Made by a program: the position numbers and the translations under genes. Positions 23,836 to 35,300 of a stretch of 64,000 bases of DNA are shown one piece after another (within the stretch, counting starts at the first letter, position 1; each line of letters opens with the position of its first letter). Where the stretch lies: the NCBI GenBank assembly GCA_032629725.1, contig JAFEVB010000025.1, forward strand, positions 310,001 through 374,000, written 5' to 3'. The DNA is from Gremmenia infestans (Eukaryota; Ascomycota; Leotiomycetes; Helotiales; Hamatocanthoscyphaceae). The notes beneath the pieces are model-generated. The model saw only the letters and a program-made list of their open reading frames with translations, searched no databases and had not been told where the DNA came from.

Positions 23836-25069
23836 GCCAGAGGTTAAGCATCTGACCAGTCTCAATCGATCAAAGACATGGATAACTTCTGAATTCGGTC
23901 AAGAATGTGCTCCAGAAGGCTGAACAACGGAGTTTTCGGAAGAACAGAAGAAAATTTGGGCAGAAGATCCTAATTCTCTCTTCAAATATCACAAGAGAGT
24001 CGAGGCGAATATGATTGAGAACTTTGACTGGGGATTTAAAACATCAGAAGAGCAACGTGATTTATTAGAGCAATCTAAAAGCTAATGAAGGACCGAAAAG
24101 ACCTTGAAAACATATTTATTCCCAACTTTGCGGTGTTATGTCGACGGTTAGTCATGCGCTATTCCCTTGAGTTTCTGTCTCTTTATTGTGTGGACATTGT
24201 GCGAAATTGTATACAGCCCCAAACTGACTTAAAATTTTGGCAGGCTGACTCCAGGCCATGGATATCTAGAAGCACTATCTTCCAATAATGTCTCAGTTAG
24301 AACGGATGAGATATCAGAAGTTGTAACAGATGGAATTAAGATGAAAGATAACACAATCATTGCTCTGGATTGTATAGTATGTGCGACTGGATTTGACACT
24401 TCGTACAGACCGGCTTTTCCTCTTCTTGGAAACGAGGGCAAAGATCTTAGAACTGAGTGGGTTACCAACCCTCGCTCATGCTTATCAATTGCAGCTCAAG
24501 AGTTGTCCACTTACTTCAGTAGGTTCTCTCGGTGTCATACTCCACGGTCATGAGGCTAACATGGGATGAAGTCATCGCAGGGCCAAATTTCCCAATTGCA
24601 AATGGGTCCTTGATTCCAAGCATAGAAGCAACTATCAAGTATGCTTTCAAAGCCGTCGCAAAAATGCAGCGAGAGGGGATAATATGCATGGTCCCCAAGA
24701 AAGATGCTGCAGATGATTTCCAGGAACATAAGAACTCTCTGATGAGAGATCTAGTTTGGACATCTGGTTGTAACTCATGGTATGTATCGTATGGCCGTTG
24801 TTCTGTGCTAAACCTCTCGTGAGAATCGAGAATTTTTTTTGGCTAATACTTCCCTGCTTAGGTATCAAGATGGTCAAGGATCGGTTTGGGGTCCATGGTG
24901 CGGCTCTTCTTTGCATTTCCTCGAGCTGATGTCCAAATGCCGGTGGGAGGATTGTGAATTTAAAGGCTTAAGTGGAAATAGATTCCAATGTCTGGGTAAT
25001 GGAAAGACTCAAAGAGAAGAACGGAAGAAAGATCTAGCATATTATCTCACTCAGAAGTCATTAAGCTAA
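23836..25069 (+). pseudogene. 5'-truncated FAD-dependent monooxygenase remnant
   Basis: The C-terminal half of a flavin monooxygenase (Baeyer-Villiger/FMO-like) is recognisable. It begins with VKHLTSLNRSKTWITSEF, has a TGA soon after (about 23920), continues as EEQKKIWAEDPNS, and shifts frame at about 24080 before MKDRKDLENIFIP. A still recognisable intron (about 24147-24242) precedes LTPGHGYLEAL and the family motif CIVCATGFDTSYRP. A second intron is likely near 24504-24570, before NFPIANGSLIPSIE. A third ends at about 24862, before WYQDGQGSVWGPW and WEDCEF near the terminus. The two Rossmann GxGxxG motifs are absent upstream. The gene is thus both truncated and interrupted. Its original role, probably in secondary metabolism or catabolism, is inferred from the family. 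Confidence 0.75.
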
Positions 25070-25402
25070 GGTGCAGCTCTTCTTAAAGCATATGAGATAA
25101 TAAAAACTCCCCGCCGATCACTGAAACAAAAGTTTAAAGTTGACAAACTACTATTTCTGTCTACCGGTACTTTGCAGATTGTTCCGAAAGCCACTTTCCT
25201 GGGGATATTGCGAACTGTGGGGTTGTGGATAATATACGGCCTGTCGGAATTAATGCTCCAATGAGAGGGCACGAGAATGGGATCTGCAATGTGAGATATA
25301 GATTGGACTCGGCAGGTGATGTCTATAAAAGCAGAAGATCAAGCACTTGCAAGTTTTCAGTCGAAAGACATTCATTGTATATTTATAATTGCACTTAAAG
25401 AG
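25070..25402. promoter_or_regulatory. promoter region of the acetylesterase
   Basis: A TATAAAAG box at 25323-25330 stands about 75 bp ahead of the ATG of the next gene. Nothing else is recognised. Confidence 0.5.
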
Positions 25403-26347
25403 ATGTATGTTCCTATTGCCACGTTTTTGTTTGGCCTTGCCTTGGCATCTCCACTGGATTCCAAGCGAGCTGGAAAGACACCTGTGTTCTTTTTAGCTGG
25501 GGATTCAACCACAGCTACGATTACTAGTGGTGGTGGAGGTAAGTATCACAGCACCTCTTTCTCGCGCCCGCAACGAAAATTATTCACTCTCTAAAGGTTG
25601 GGGAGATGGATTCCTCGCCACTCTCGTAAATGGAGCTACTGGCATAAATTTCGGTCATGATGGAGCGACGACCGTGAGCTTTGTGCAGGGAGGAGATTGG
25701 GCCAATGTTTTGAGTGCGGTGAAGAACTATACTGGGGTTTATGATCCTTATGTTACAATACAGGTTCGTGGATTCTTCTTTCCTATGCATGTAAGGGAGA
25801 GTTGAGTTGAGGATTTATCCAAGAGGCATCATGATTTGTGATTAGCGAACGGATATATGGAGGAAGAGTGCTAAGTGCTACCCAGTTCGGACATAATGAT
25901 CAAAAGCCAGCAGCGAATATAAGCATCGCTCAGTTCTCCACCAATCTTGCCGATATGGTCTCCGACGTCCACACCGCAGGCGGAACGCCCATCCTCATCA
26001 CTTCCCTCTCGCGCCGCAATTACAACTCCTCCGGCCTCATCATTGAGAACCTAGCACCACAGGTAGCAGCCACTGTTTCGGTAGGCTCGAACACTAGTAC
26101 CACGGTTCTGCACTTGAATGAAGAGAGCACGAAGTATCTGAATGCTATTGGGGAAGAGGATGCGTATGAGTATAATCGTGTGGACGGTGACTATACTCAT
26201 TTGAATGTTGCGGGCCAGACAGTGTTTGGGAATATGGTGGGGTGGCTGTTGGAGAAGAGTGATTTAGGTGCGAAGGTAGAGGGGTTCTTGGGGTTGAATG
26301 GGACAATCGTGAAGGATATTGAGGATGGGGTGTTCATTTTGCCATGA
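25403..26347 (+). CDS. secreted SGNH acetylesterase (rhamnogalacturonan acetylesterase-like)
   Basis: Three exons (25403-25538, 25597-25763, 25886-26347) give 254 aa with matching phases. Residues 1-16 form a signal peptide (hydrophobic IATFLFGLALASP). SGNH-hydrolase blocks follow in order: block I AGDSTTA with the catalytic serine, a glycine block GHDGATTVSF, FGHNDQK with the oxyanion asparagine, and DYTHLN carrying the catalytic Asp-His pair near the end. This is the layout of carbohydrate esterase family 12 rhamnogalacturonan acetylesterases, which remove acetyl groups from pectin. Secretion and a plant cell wall role are inferred. All catalytic positions are present, so the gene appears functional despite the decayed genes on its left. 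Confidence 0.87.
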
Positions 26348-26712
26348 ATCCGGGACTCAGGCTGGGGAAATGAGTGTGCGAGAATGCACGAGGATATTGA
26401 GTTCGTAGTTATGCTAAACAATGAATATACGGTCAAAAAGCGTGTACTCCTTTTGAAATGGGGTTCGTTATCTCGAAAGCAAGCACAATTAGACTAATTG
26501 ACTCTGAAGCGTCTTGAGAATAATGACCCTTGTCGTTCAATACTAGGATGAGCGTGACAACTTTGGAGAAATGAATAAGCAAGGAGCAAGGACTTGTGCG
26601 GATGTGATGATTTTAAAAACCTCTTAGTCTACTTGACCGGGCTGTCTGTTGAAGTATTATGCCAAAACGATGGCTGGGTGCAACGAAAATGTCATTATTT
26701 AATTCATCCCAC
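26348..26712. other. intergenic between convergent genes
   Basis: This is the 3' space between the acetylesterase and the minus-strand RidA gene. I see nothing in it beyond possible terminator sequence. Confidence 0.5.
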
Positions 26713-27338
26713 CTACGGTATCGCAATACACTCAATCTCAAGATTCACACCCTTTGGTAATTGCCTCACAGCAACACAACTCCGCGCCGGCTTATGCTTA
26801 ATCCACTTCTCATACTCGGCGTTCATCTCCCCAAAGTCCTTCATATCCGTCAGGAAGATTTGGACTTTGACGATCTTGTCGAGCGATGAGTCGGCTTCGA
26901 TGAGCACTGCGGAAAGGGCTTTCAAACACGCGGCGGTCTTTTCACCCATGGTTCCCTCAACTAAATTGCCTTGCGCATCGGCAGGTAACTGGCCGGAACA
27001 GTAGATTGCGTGTGGTGTTTTCATTGCTTGACTCTGAGACTTATGAGCATGGACAGAGGCACGTGGTACATGGTTTGGATTTGCTCACATATGGACCAAC
27101 AGCTAGTTGAGCGTTAGTGGTTAGATTCTTTGATGCTTGAATCAGTGAACAAACGTGGCATGGCATTTTTGCTCAATATTGGAGTCATCGGACTCGATCC
27201 AGAGGCCATTCTTGACCGTGAGGAAGCGAAAGCGCGCTGTTGAACTCGAGTGGAGGACAGAGTAGTAGTGCGCAGTATCGCCCGGCTGAAGGCATTTGGA
27301 GATCTGATACTGGTGCCGGTCTTGGAGAGAGCGAACAT
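26713..27338 (-). CDS. mitochondrial RidA/Mmf1-family enamine/imine deaminase
   Basis: Three exons: 27338-27155, a 14-nt micro-exon 27102-27089, and 27033-26713, with introns of 52 and 55 bp, give 172 aa. RidA proteins hydrolyse reactive enamine/imine intermediates such as 2-aminoacrylate. Yeast Mmf1 does this in mitochondria and supports mitochondrial DNA and branched-chain amino acid metabolism. The first 45 residues are an Arg/Ser/Thr-rich presequence typical of mitochondrial import. The core then reads SKNAMPPVGPYSQAM across the micro-exon, YCSGQLPADA, and AALKALSAVL-type helices. Near the end come the catalytic arginine in PARSCVAVRQLPKG and the terminal EIECIAIP. Skipping the micro-exon would break the conserved GPYSQA motif, so I consider it real. 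Confidence 0.88.
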
Positions 27339-27937
27339 TTTGGGAGGAGGAAGATATAAGTCTCTATTAATATGTTTTGTCTTGAAGTCAAAAGTTATAA
27401 ATAACCACGGCCTTGCCCCTTATATCAAAGTTGGGCTTAGCGTAGTTTGCACGTGATTCGTATACATACTGCCTTCCTCATTGGAAAAAGGGGAGCTCTG
27501 CAGTTGAAGTTTAAAGATGGAAGTATCAAAAGGTCTTGATATAATTATATTTGTTCTATAATATCTGTAAATTGTAATTAACTGTTGCGAATAGAAGAAT
27601 GCCCCTTTCAATTGCCCCATTGCCCCTGACGCCATGTGGCCTTATTCCAGCGCGCTAAGCCGACGGGACACCTTACGAAAGTTATAAGTTACGCGGCTGT
27701 GAAATTCCCATCCTTCGACCAAGAAACATCCTCCTCGTCCTCCTCCGACGTAGAAAACAGCAACGTCGCCTCTTGATCTGTAGATCTTCTTCTGAGATCA
27801 ATGCTCTCTTCTTACACTCATTGAGCTCTGCTAGGCTTTGCTTTGCTTATTGCAAGTATCCTCTTTCCCCCCACAGGAGAGCTCTCTAGCTAACATCCTT
27901 TTGTGTGTAGTGATTTTCTTTCTTTGCTCCTCTCGAT
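27339..27937. promoter_or_regulatory. divergent promoter region, RidA / PMT4
   Basis: The region between the divergent RidA and PMT4 starts. It carries a CACGTGA box (27450-27456) about 112 bp upstream of the RidA ATG and a GCTTTGCTTTGCTT run (27834-27847) about 100 bp upstream of PMT4. Confidence 0.45.
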
Positions 27938-30376
27938 ATGTCTCAAGTTGGCTCCGCGAAGAAGCGGAAAGATGCCAATATTCCCATCAAGGCGAAAGAT
28001 GCTTCCGCAACTGGTATTGCAGCCCCTCGCGACGCCGATCTCGATGCTTTAGTCAGGGCGAATAAGAGCAAAAAGGGGGCCGTTGAATGGGATTACCGGA
28101 TCGCCATCTCAATCATAACGGTACTTGCATTTATCACCCGTTTTTGGGGTATCAGCCATCCCAATGAAGTTGTCTTTGACGAGGTCCATTTCGGCAAGGT
28201 AGGCCAAATCGAACTCCTCTCACAATTACTACACAATTACTACACAATTAGAAGCTAACAAATGGCCTCAAACAGTTCGCATCATACTACCTCGAACGAA
28301 CCTACTTTTTCGATGTCCATCCTCCTTTCGGAAAACTACTTTTCGCCCTAATGGGTTGGTTCGTGGGATACGATGGAAAGTTCCATTTCGAGAACATTGG
28401 CGATTCCTATATCGATAATAAGGTCCCATACGTGGCTTACCGTGCAATGCCCGCTCTTTTGGGTGCTTTGACTGTCCCGACAGTGTTCGCCATCATGTGG
28501 GAGTCTGGATACACTCTTCCCGCCTGCATTTTGTCGGCTTCCTTGATCCTCTTCGATAACGCACACATTGGACAGACTCGTCTGATCCTGCTAGATGCTA
28601 CGCTTGTATTTGCCATGGCATGCAGTCTGCTGTGTTATATCAAGTTTTACAAGCTTAGACACCAGCCTTTCGGGCGAAAATGGTGGAAATGGCTCCTGTT
28701 GACCGGGTTCGCCCTTAGCTGCGTCATCTCCACGAAATACGTCGGTCTGTTTGCCTTTGTTACGATTGGATCCGCAGTTGCAATCGATCTCTGGGATCTC
28801 TTGGATGTCAACCGTCGCCAAGGTCCTATGAGCCTTCCAGAGTTTGGGAGACATTTTTTCGCTCGGGCAATTGCTTTGATCATTGTTCCCTTTCTTTTCT
28901 ACCTCTTTTGGTTCCAGGTCCATTTCGCGATCTTGACTCGTTCTGGACCTGGTGACGATTTCATGACTCCTGAGTTCCAGGAGACGCTTAGCGACAATCT
29001 GATGACCGCGAATGCCGTAACTATCGATTATTATGACAACATCCAGATCAAGCACAAGGAAACCTCGGGCTTCCTTCACAGCCACCCGGATAAATACCCC
29101 TTGAGATATGATGATGGCCGAGTTTCCAGTCAAGGTCAACAAGTCACGGGTTATCCATATGCCGATGCCAACAATCATTGGCAAATTATTCCCGCTGTCA
29201 GCGATGATGTTCTGGGACACCATGTCAAGAATTTCGACCTCGTTAGACTGAGACATGTGGTCACCAACACCATGCTTCTCTCGCACGATGTCGCTTCTCC
29301 GTTTTATCCAACAAATCAGGAATTCACCACTGTGCCAATGGAAGACGCTTTAGGAGATCGTTTCAACGATACCTTGTTCGAGATCCGAATTGAGAACGGC
29401 AAGGTGGGACAGGAATTCAAGAGTCTTTCAGGCCAATTCAAATTGATCCACAACCCAAGCAAGGTTGCCATGTGGACACACACCACCCCCCTCCCCGATT
29501 GGGCATACAAGCAACAAGAAATCAACGGAAACAAGAATCTTGCGCAAAGTTCCAACATCTGGTATGTTGATGACATCCCATCAATCCCGAAGGACAGCGA
29601 GCGTTTGGTCAAGACAGAGCGCAAAGTCAAGAGTGTGCCCTTTCTCAAAAAGTGGTTCGAGTTGCAGCGAGCCATGTTCTACCACAACAATGCTTTGACA
29701 AGCAGCCATCCGTATGCCAGTGAGCCATTCATTTGGCCATTTTTGCTCCGTGGTGTCAGCTTCTGGACCCAGAATGATACTCGTCAGCAAATTTACTTCC
29801 TCGGAAACCCTATTGGGTGGTGGCTTGCAAGCAGTCTTTTAGCTGTGTATGCTGGTATTATTGCTGCGGATCAATTGTCCCTCCGCCGTGGTGTTGATGC
29901 GTTGGACGAGCGTAAGTTTTAAATCCTAATGCGTTGATCTCTTGCTAATTTGACAAGGTTCTCGATCACGACTCTATAATTCGACCGGTTTCTTTTTCCT
30001 TGCATGGGCAATGCACTACCTACCATTTTACCTGATGGGTCGTCAACTGTTCTTGCATCATTATTTGCCTGCTCATTTGGCTTCAGCTCTAGTCACGGGC
30101 GCTCTGCTTGAATTTATATTCAATGTGGAGCCTATCCTCGACGATGCTACCATGGTCAAGGGGAGCAAGAAGGCTCCCAAGAAGCACTTGCCGGCACGTG
30201 AGAAGTTGGCTGGTCAAAACCTATTGACCTCATGGGCGGCAGCAGGTTTGATTATTACCGCCGTCATTGGTGGATGGTACTTTTTCTTGCCCTTGACTTA
30301 CGGTTACCCGGGTCTCTCGGTTGACGAAGTTCAGGCGAGAAAGTGGCTCGGATATGACCTCCACTTTGCGAAATAG
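27938..30376 (+). CDS. pmt4: dolichyl-phosphate-mannose-protein mannosyltransferase, PMT4 class
   Basis: Three exons (27938-28198, 28276-29911, 29958-30376) give 771 aa, the usual PMT length. The enzyme transfers mannose from dolichyl-phosphate-mannose to Ser/Thr of secretory proteins in the ER membrane, the first step of fungal O-mannosylation. The catalytic loop with the DE motif spans the first splice site (VVFDEVHFGK then FASYYLERTYFFDVHPPFGK), and this exact form is typical of PMT4 rather than PMT1 or PMT2. Further helices follow, then a luminal MIR region from about residue 310 to 500 (GFLHSHPDKYP, QQVTGYPYADANNHW, LRHVVTNTMLLSHDVASP). The C-terminal membrane helices include FLAWAMHYLPFYLMGRQLFLHHYLPA, which ends PMT proteins. 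PMT4 enzymes prefer membrane-anchored substrates and work as homodimers in yeast. Confidence 0.95.
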
Positions 30377-30700
30377 ATGGGAGTTGGTCTGGGAAGAAGA
30401 AAATGTAACAATGATATTGGGAGGGGAGTAAAAATGTTGGACGTTTGGAACGTCAGCTCGATGCGCTTAGCGACTGTATCTGTATCTGTATCCCATCGAC
30501 GCCTCTGGTTGGAATAGATTATTTACTCTGTATACTTAGTATTTGGCGTGACCCTATACTTCTGAGAAGGACTGTCGATAAAAGAAGATCGTCTCAGTCC
30601 GACCTCCTACACGAGCAATCCCCTACTTCATTCCTCAAATCACGTGCACATAGGTTGTTCGCAGAATCACTTCACCTTTCCCAAAGCTCCACCTGCTCTC
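30377..30700. other. intergenic
   Basis: 3' flank of PMT4. TGTATC short repeats occur at 30475-30491 and a CACGTGCAC box at 30641-30649. No gene is seen. Confidence 0.5.
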
Positions 30701-31351
30701 ATCCTTAAGGGCAAGTGCTATGTTCATCGGAGGCTTTGGTGTGCATCATCTGTGGAGAGGATGCACAGACTAAATGTCCAAAATGCTACGAGGCGAGCTC
30801 CTGCTCTAAAGAGTGCCAGGAAACGGATCACTCTGCCCATGATTTGGCGCTGCGGTGACCATACGAACCTTGTTCGTACCTACTTTCGGCCGCTAGAGAG
30901 AGCGGTCAAAGGTATACGTCTACTTCCTGTTGTTGCCTCTATCTATGAATGCATCGCTCACTCCATCGATATGGCCGCAAGTCAGTCCCCACCCGAAATC
31001 AATACGAGAAAGCAGGTGGACATTGCCTTCGTTCGGGCAGATGGAAAAGACCTTGGTATCATTCACATGTGCGCCTTCTGGAGTTTCATTGGGTTTCAAA
31101 TTGTCCCGCTGCGTAATAAGAGCTCCATGCCTACCATGCAATATCCTCGTGGAAATACCCTCGGTGTTACTACAAGAGCAGATGTCCAACGCCACTGGCT
31201 ACGCTACTCTGGACTTATTTTGGAGAGCCTGTACGTACGATGTAGTCTAGTCGAGTTCTGTTCTGCACGTTCGTTGGAAATAAAGCTGGAATCGCTACCA
31301 GCCTGTCTTAAGGCTAGTCGGAGTTTTTACTCGCGCCTTGCCCAGATATGA
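30701..31351 (+). pseudogene. MYND zinc-finger gene fragment
   Basis: One frame from 30709 to 30858 encodes VCIICGEDAQTKCPKCYE, then SCSKECQETDHSAHD. This is the C-x2-C, C-x2-C, C-x3-C and H spacing of a MYND finger, but the last cysteine of the usual H-x3-C is absent and a TGA follows. No ATG precedes it in frame. A different frame then stays open to 31351 (with VRADGKDLG and RGNTLGVTTRADVQRHW). Either a short intron near 30855-30901 links the two, or the gene is a decayed, 5'-incomplete copy. I favour a remnant. MYND fingers bind proline-rich partners; no specific role can be given. Confidence 0.45.
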
Positions 31352-33287
31352 ATGATTCCTTGGGATATTGAGGCTGCCTCACGTCTTTAGAAAGGCTTGA
31401 TCTCGCACTTAAAACGGATGGATCGGAAATGGAGGGAGGAACGATACAAGACGTCCCTGAATATGTGTCTGTCTTCATTTCACAATAATCCCCGGAACCT
31501 TTCCTCTATTTTCGCTACAGCATCCTACGCATCTCAATTTCCGCGCATGCAACATTCGATAAATCAACGAAATTGGTGTCGAGTTTCCCTCCATATGCTA
31601 CGCAAGGCTTTTCAGTTCACCACACACCATCCTTCACATCTACATTCTAACACCATTTCCGTCAGGCATACAACTTTTCCAGATTGCCACGACTTACAAC
31701 TGATTCGCACATCAACATACAACAGAGTTCCTTTACCCCTTTTCAATACGAAGCTTCCCGCTGTCTTCCCTTTCCCGTCTACTTGAATTTCGCTTCGCCG
31801 TCTCGGAAACTCTTCGATTTCACAAGCGCGCAGATGAATACATGATTTCGCGCGGGCCCCCACCACCCAGGACCTCTCCTACTTGATACCCGCTTTACAT
31901 TCAGCACATTCCTCAGCACTGCATGTAATAATAGCAGCACACATAGAATTTATTGACTACAATGCATCCACAGTATAGTTTGTGTGATTGGCTGATCCAT
32001 TGGTTGGCATGTGAGATTGTGGTTTAAAATTGTAACCAACGAAAATATGTAAATTTATAGCTAGCTAAGGCAGCAATTTTATCCGTCGTAAAACTGGTGG
32101 GCTTACTGTCCGTAGATGAAAACCCTGCGCTGAGAAAGTTACCTATCAACGCCTACCTTAGGTAACATTCATTCATTTAGTTTACCAGCTTGCCTCGCTA
32201 AAGCCCCTGAGTCCGGGCTATCGAATCAGATGAGTTTTGGACGACTCGCCGTCACGCAAACTCAGCCCATGTCCGCATATCGTTGGTTATTTATCTATTC
32301 GTTTGCAAACCCGGACTGTACCTTATGGTAGTAGTATAACCGTGTCCACAAGACCCACCTCGACCCACGAATGAAAGGATCGGGCATGGCACGCAGGTTC
32401 AAAGATGTTCGAACTATAGGCACTGCAAGGAAAACGGTCTTGTCCAATACCTACTCACAAGATCATCTGTTCCCGAAGAAAGGTTTCACTCCCTCCAAGT
32501 TTAGCAGCAAGCTGAGTTCCATGGATCCCCTAATGACGTGGCTTGCGAACGAAACAACGTTGTTGTCCATAACCTATATACCAGCAAGCCGGTCTTCAAA
32601 ATACATCACAGGGCTTTCAGGAAAAACAAAAGCAGGGGCGAACATCCACATTGTACTGGTACGGGAGATTGTGAAAGATCTATTGCTTATTCATATGGAG
32701 GCGATCTGATATATTCGCTCTTGTGCCAGAAGTCCCAAATTCGATGAATGATGTGGTGCAGATATACTACTTACAAAGATCTTATAAATCTGTTGGGTAT
32801 TCAACGGTAAGCCTGTGTCTGAGTGGGAAACGTTACATTTTAGAGGAATTCCTCAAGGCAATAAGGAAGGGTTTGATCAGATGAGGACTTGGAAAATCCG
32901 AAAGATCTAAGTCAAGGCGCTTCAGAATTGGAACGTCGTGCAGAGTGGGAGCATGCGGAATCGAGTCGGTAGAGATCGCAGCTTAGTATGGGAAGAATGA
33001 TGGTGGAAGAGCAGCTTTGCTGTCGTAAGGTGAAAAGCACAAATGGCAAAACAATTATACAGCGGAATCAGTCAATTCGGGTTGGTGAGCACTGAGAAGC
33101 GGTTAATCTTCCCCGTAAATTATAATGCCAGATATCAAAGGCCAAGAACCAAACTATAAACATTAGGAAAGAGTCAAGCACACTCACACCCAAATTCATG
33201 ATATTGTATCCAGATGCCCAAACAACACCATAGCTATGTAAATTCATGATGCTTCAAGCGCCAGGCCATGCATCAGACCGCTTTAAA
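31352..33287. other. long intergenic stretch, no gene supported
   Basis: About 1.9 kb. Open frames at 31397-31786 and 32371-32709 have no domain and no conserved splice pattern. The stretch looks like non-coding or highly decayed sequence. Confidence 0.5.
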
Positions 33288-34382
33288 TCATTCATCCTCA
33301 TCCATCAGCGTCAAACACTCTAGCTCAGTCTTCACCAACCTCTCAAACTCTTCCCTCTCAATACCCCCGACCTTCGACAACCTATACAGACTCTTCATAG
33401 TCGTCGAGATATGCTGCTTGATACCGACCTCATTCTGCTCATGTCTCGCCGCTCTTCTCTCTAGTCGAGCAACGGTATCACTACCGCTACTTCCTATACT
33501 GGACGCAGGATGTGCTAGTTCTTCTCTGTATGCAAGGTGATCGGGTTCTGGGTGCGAAATAAGGTGTTGACGCCACTCACTCGTGGTCTCGTCTCCTCCC
33601 AGCGATGTCTCTACATCGCCATTCTCGTGTGCTTCGTCAGGATCATGGCTATCCATTGCAGGCTGCACGCTCGCATATTGCTCGTAGTATGAGAGCTCAT
33701 CGGCAGGTCCATTGAGGCCGTTTGACGAGGCTTGGGGGGGATCTGGGTCTTTCAGGGCTGGGGTTCGGGCGGGGGTGCTGTCGTATTGGGCCCAGTAATC
33801 GTCGTCGTCATCTTCATCGTCTACGGGTGTGAATATAGTATCGCGGTCTGTGCTGGGGTGTATGTTGATTGTGGGTTGTGTTGATTTGAAGGATTCTTCT
33901 GCTGCGCTGATGCTGCTTGCTCCCCATGATGAACTTGTGGACTCTGATCCGCTCACTTCTCCGATTCTCCAACCGTCGCCACCGCCCAGTTCGTCTCCTA
34001 CACACCATACAAGCTTGACCTCTAGTCCCAGGTCTCGTAGAGTGACCATTGCTTGCAGCGTCTCTTGGTCAATCCGCTTGTAGCCAACATCCACATCGTA
34101 TTCCCAATCCACCTCCACCTCGCCAGACACAGGATGCGGTTCTAACCTCTCATTCTGCACGGCTTGTTCCAATTTCGAGGCGTTTGCACTATCCCAGGAG
34201 AGGAGGGAGAGCCATGGGTCTTGGCTCGAGGCTGAGAGCAGTTGCACTCGCTGACGGAGAATTGGTGAGAGGAGGGGCAGGAGGGCAGTCGGTGGCTCTC
34301 GCGAAATCGAAGCACCGGGCAATGAGGCCAGCAGAGGAGCAAGCAGTTCCTCAACTCGTGGAGGGGCAATGGGGGCCTGCAT
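33288..34382 (-). CDS. conserved fungal protein of unknown function
   Basis: A single-exon gene of 364 aa starting at MQAPIAPPRVEELLAPLLASLPG. The open frame continues upstream to 34628, but that part is hydrophobic and cysteine-rich, unlike the rest, so I take the internal ATG. Residues 1-80 are helical and leucine-rich (LLPLLSPILRQRVQLLSAS, DPWLSLLSWD). At about 95-150 lies an ordered block with YKRIDQETLQAMVTLRDL and VKLVWCVGDE. A long acidic, disordered region follows (DDEDDDDDYWAQYDS, ELSYYEQYASVQPAMD). The C-terminal 70 residues are helical again (SLYRLSKVGGIEREEFERLVKTELECL). The short YWAQYD and YYEQYASVQPA repeats are typical of a conserved but uncharacterised ascomycete protein. I do not assign a function. 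Confidence 0.75.
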   Translation of the reverse strand: MQAPIAPPRVEELLAPLLASLPGASISREPPTALLPLLSPILRQRVQLLSASSQDPWLSLLSWDSANASKLEQAVQNERLEPHPVSGEVEVDWEYDVDVGYKRIDQETLQAMVTLRDLGLEVKLVWCVGDELGGGDGWRIGEVSGSESTSSSWGASSISAAEESFKSTQPTINIHPSTDRDTIFTPVDDEDDDDDYWAQYDSTPARTPALKDPDPPQASSNGLNGPADELSYYEQYASVQPAMDSHDPDEAHENGDVETSLGGDETTSEWRQHLISHPEPDHLAYREELAHPASSIGSSGSDTVARLERRAARHEQNEVGIKQHISTTMKSLYRLSKVGGIEREEFERLVKTELECLTLMDEDE

Positions 34383-35300
34383 TCTTTGAAGTTGGTGGTG
34401 AAGTTTCCAAGAGGGCCAGCAAATCACATGCAAATCACTGCGCAAACAAGCGGCGGGGAGATAAGATGAGAGACAGAGAAAGCCTGTGCAATGCGACGCG
34501 ACGTACAGTATGAAGGAACAGAACGATGAACAAAGGGATATGATGAAAATAGGGATAGAAATTGGAATTGGAATGTGAGTAAGAAATGGGAAACTTGGGC
34601 AGGAAAGGAAGGTGTCAACTGACCCCATGGGTATGTATATGTGTACTGTATGTAGAAGTCCATAAATGGGTCTGAATGCTGTATGTACTGCTGCTGCTGC
34701 TCGTTCTGATCCATCTGTCCGCGTGGCTTGAATATTTACAAGGACTACCTGTGGCGGTGCGCAAATTCCGGCCCTGTGATTCGTACGATCGCGACAAGGC
34801 TGCGCAAGGCTGAGGCTATCAAGGGACGAAGGGATACGGAGCGGAGATATATAGGTAAGTCACGGAGCACATATTTTCGGAACAGCCTTTCTTCATTTCA
34901 TTTCATACTGTGATCATTAGTATGATAGTTCAAAGATATCCTATCCTACTTGTAAGTAAGAAATTCCAAGACTCAAAAAAGGTTATAAATCCGCCGGGAC
35001 GATCCAGATAAAATGTTCAACAGCGGAGACCGGGGCAATTTCGTAAAACCCCCCCCCACCGATGCCTGGCAACGAGGTAAAATACTTTAACATCTTATGT
35101 GCCAAAACAATTCAAGGTGGAGGACAAATTGACTCTTCCTAATGAGACGCAACGTTTTTCTCTTTGCATATTTACTGTTCTCTTATCTCTGAATACTGGC
35201 TAGCTGTCGCTATATCCATCTGACCCCTGGATCCGATGTTTTCCTTTGAGTATGTGACAACGGCCATGGAGTCAGCTGGACTAGACCTTATGTATCCTGT
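34383..35300. other. intergenic between two minus-strand genes
   Basis: Promoter side of the 33.3-34.4 kb gene and 3' side of TPC1. It contains a CTG triplet run (about 34690-34700, minus-strand CAG) and a run of nine C at about 35049. No gene is seen. Confidence 0.5.

Noticed and set aside
34383..34628. N-terminal extension of the 33.3 kb gene by 82 residues
   Set aside because: The extension is hydrophobic and Cys/Ser-rich, unlike the conserved-looking start at MQAPIAPPRVEE. It is probably untranslated leader.
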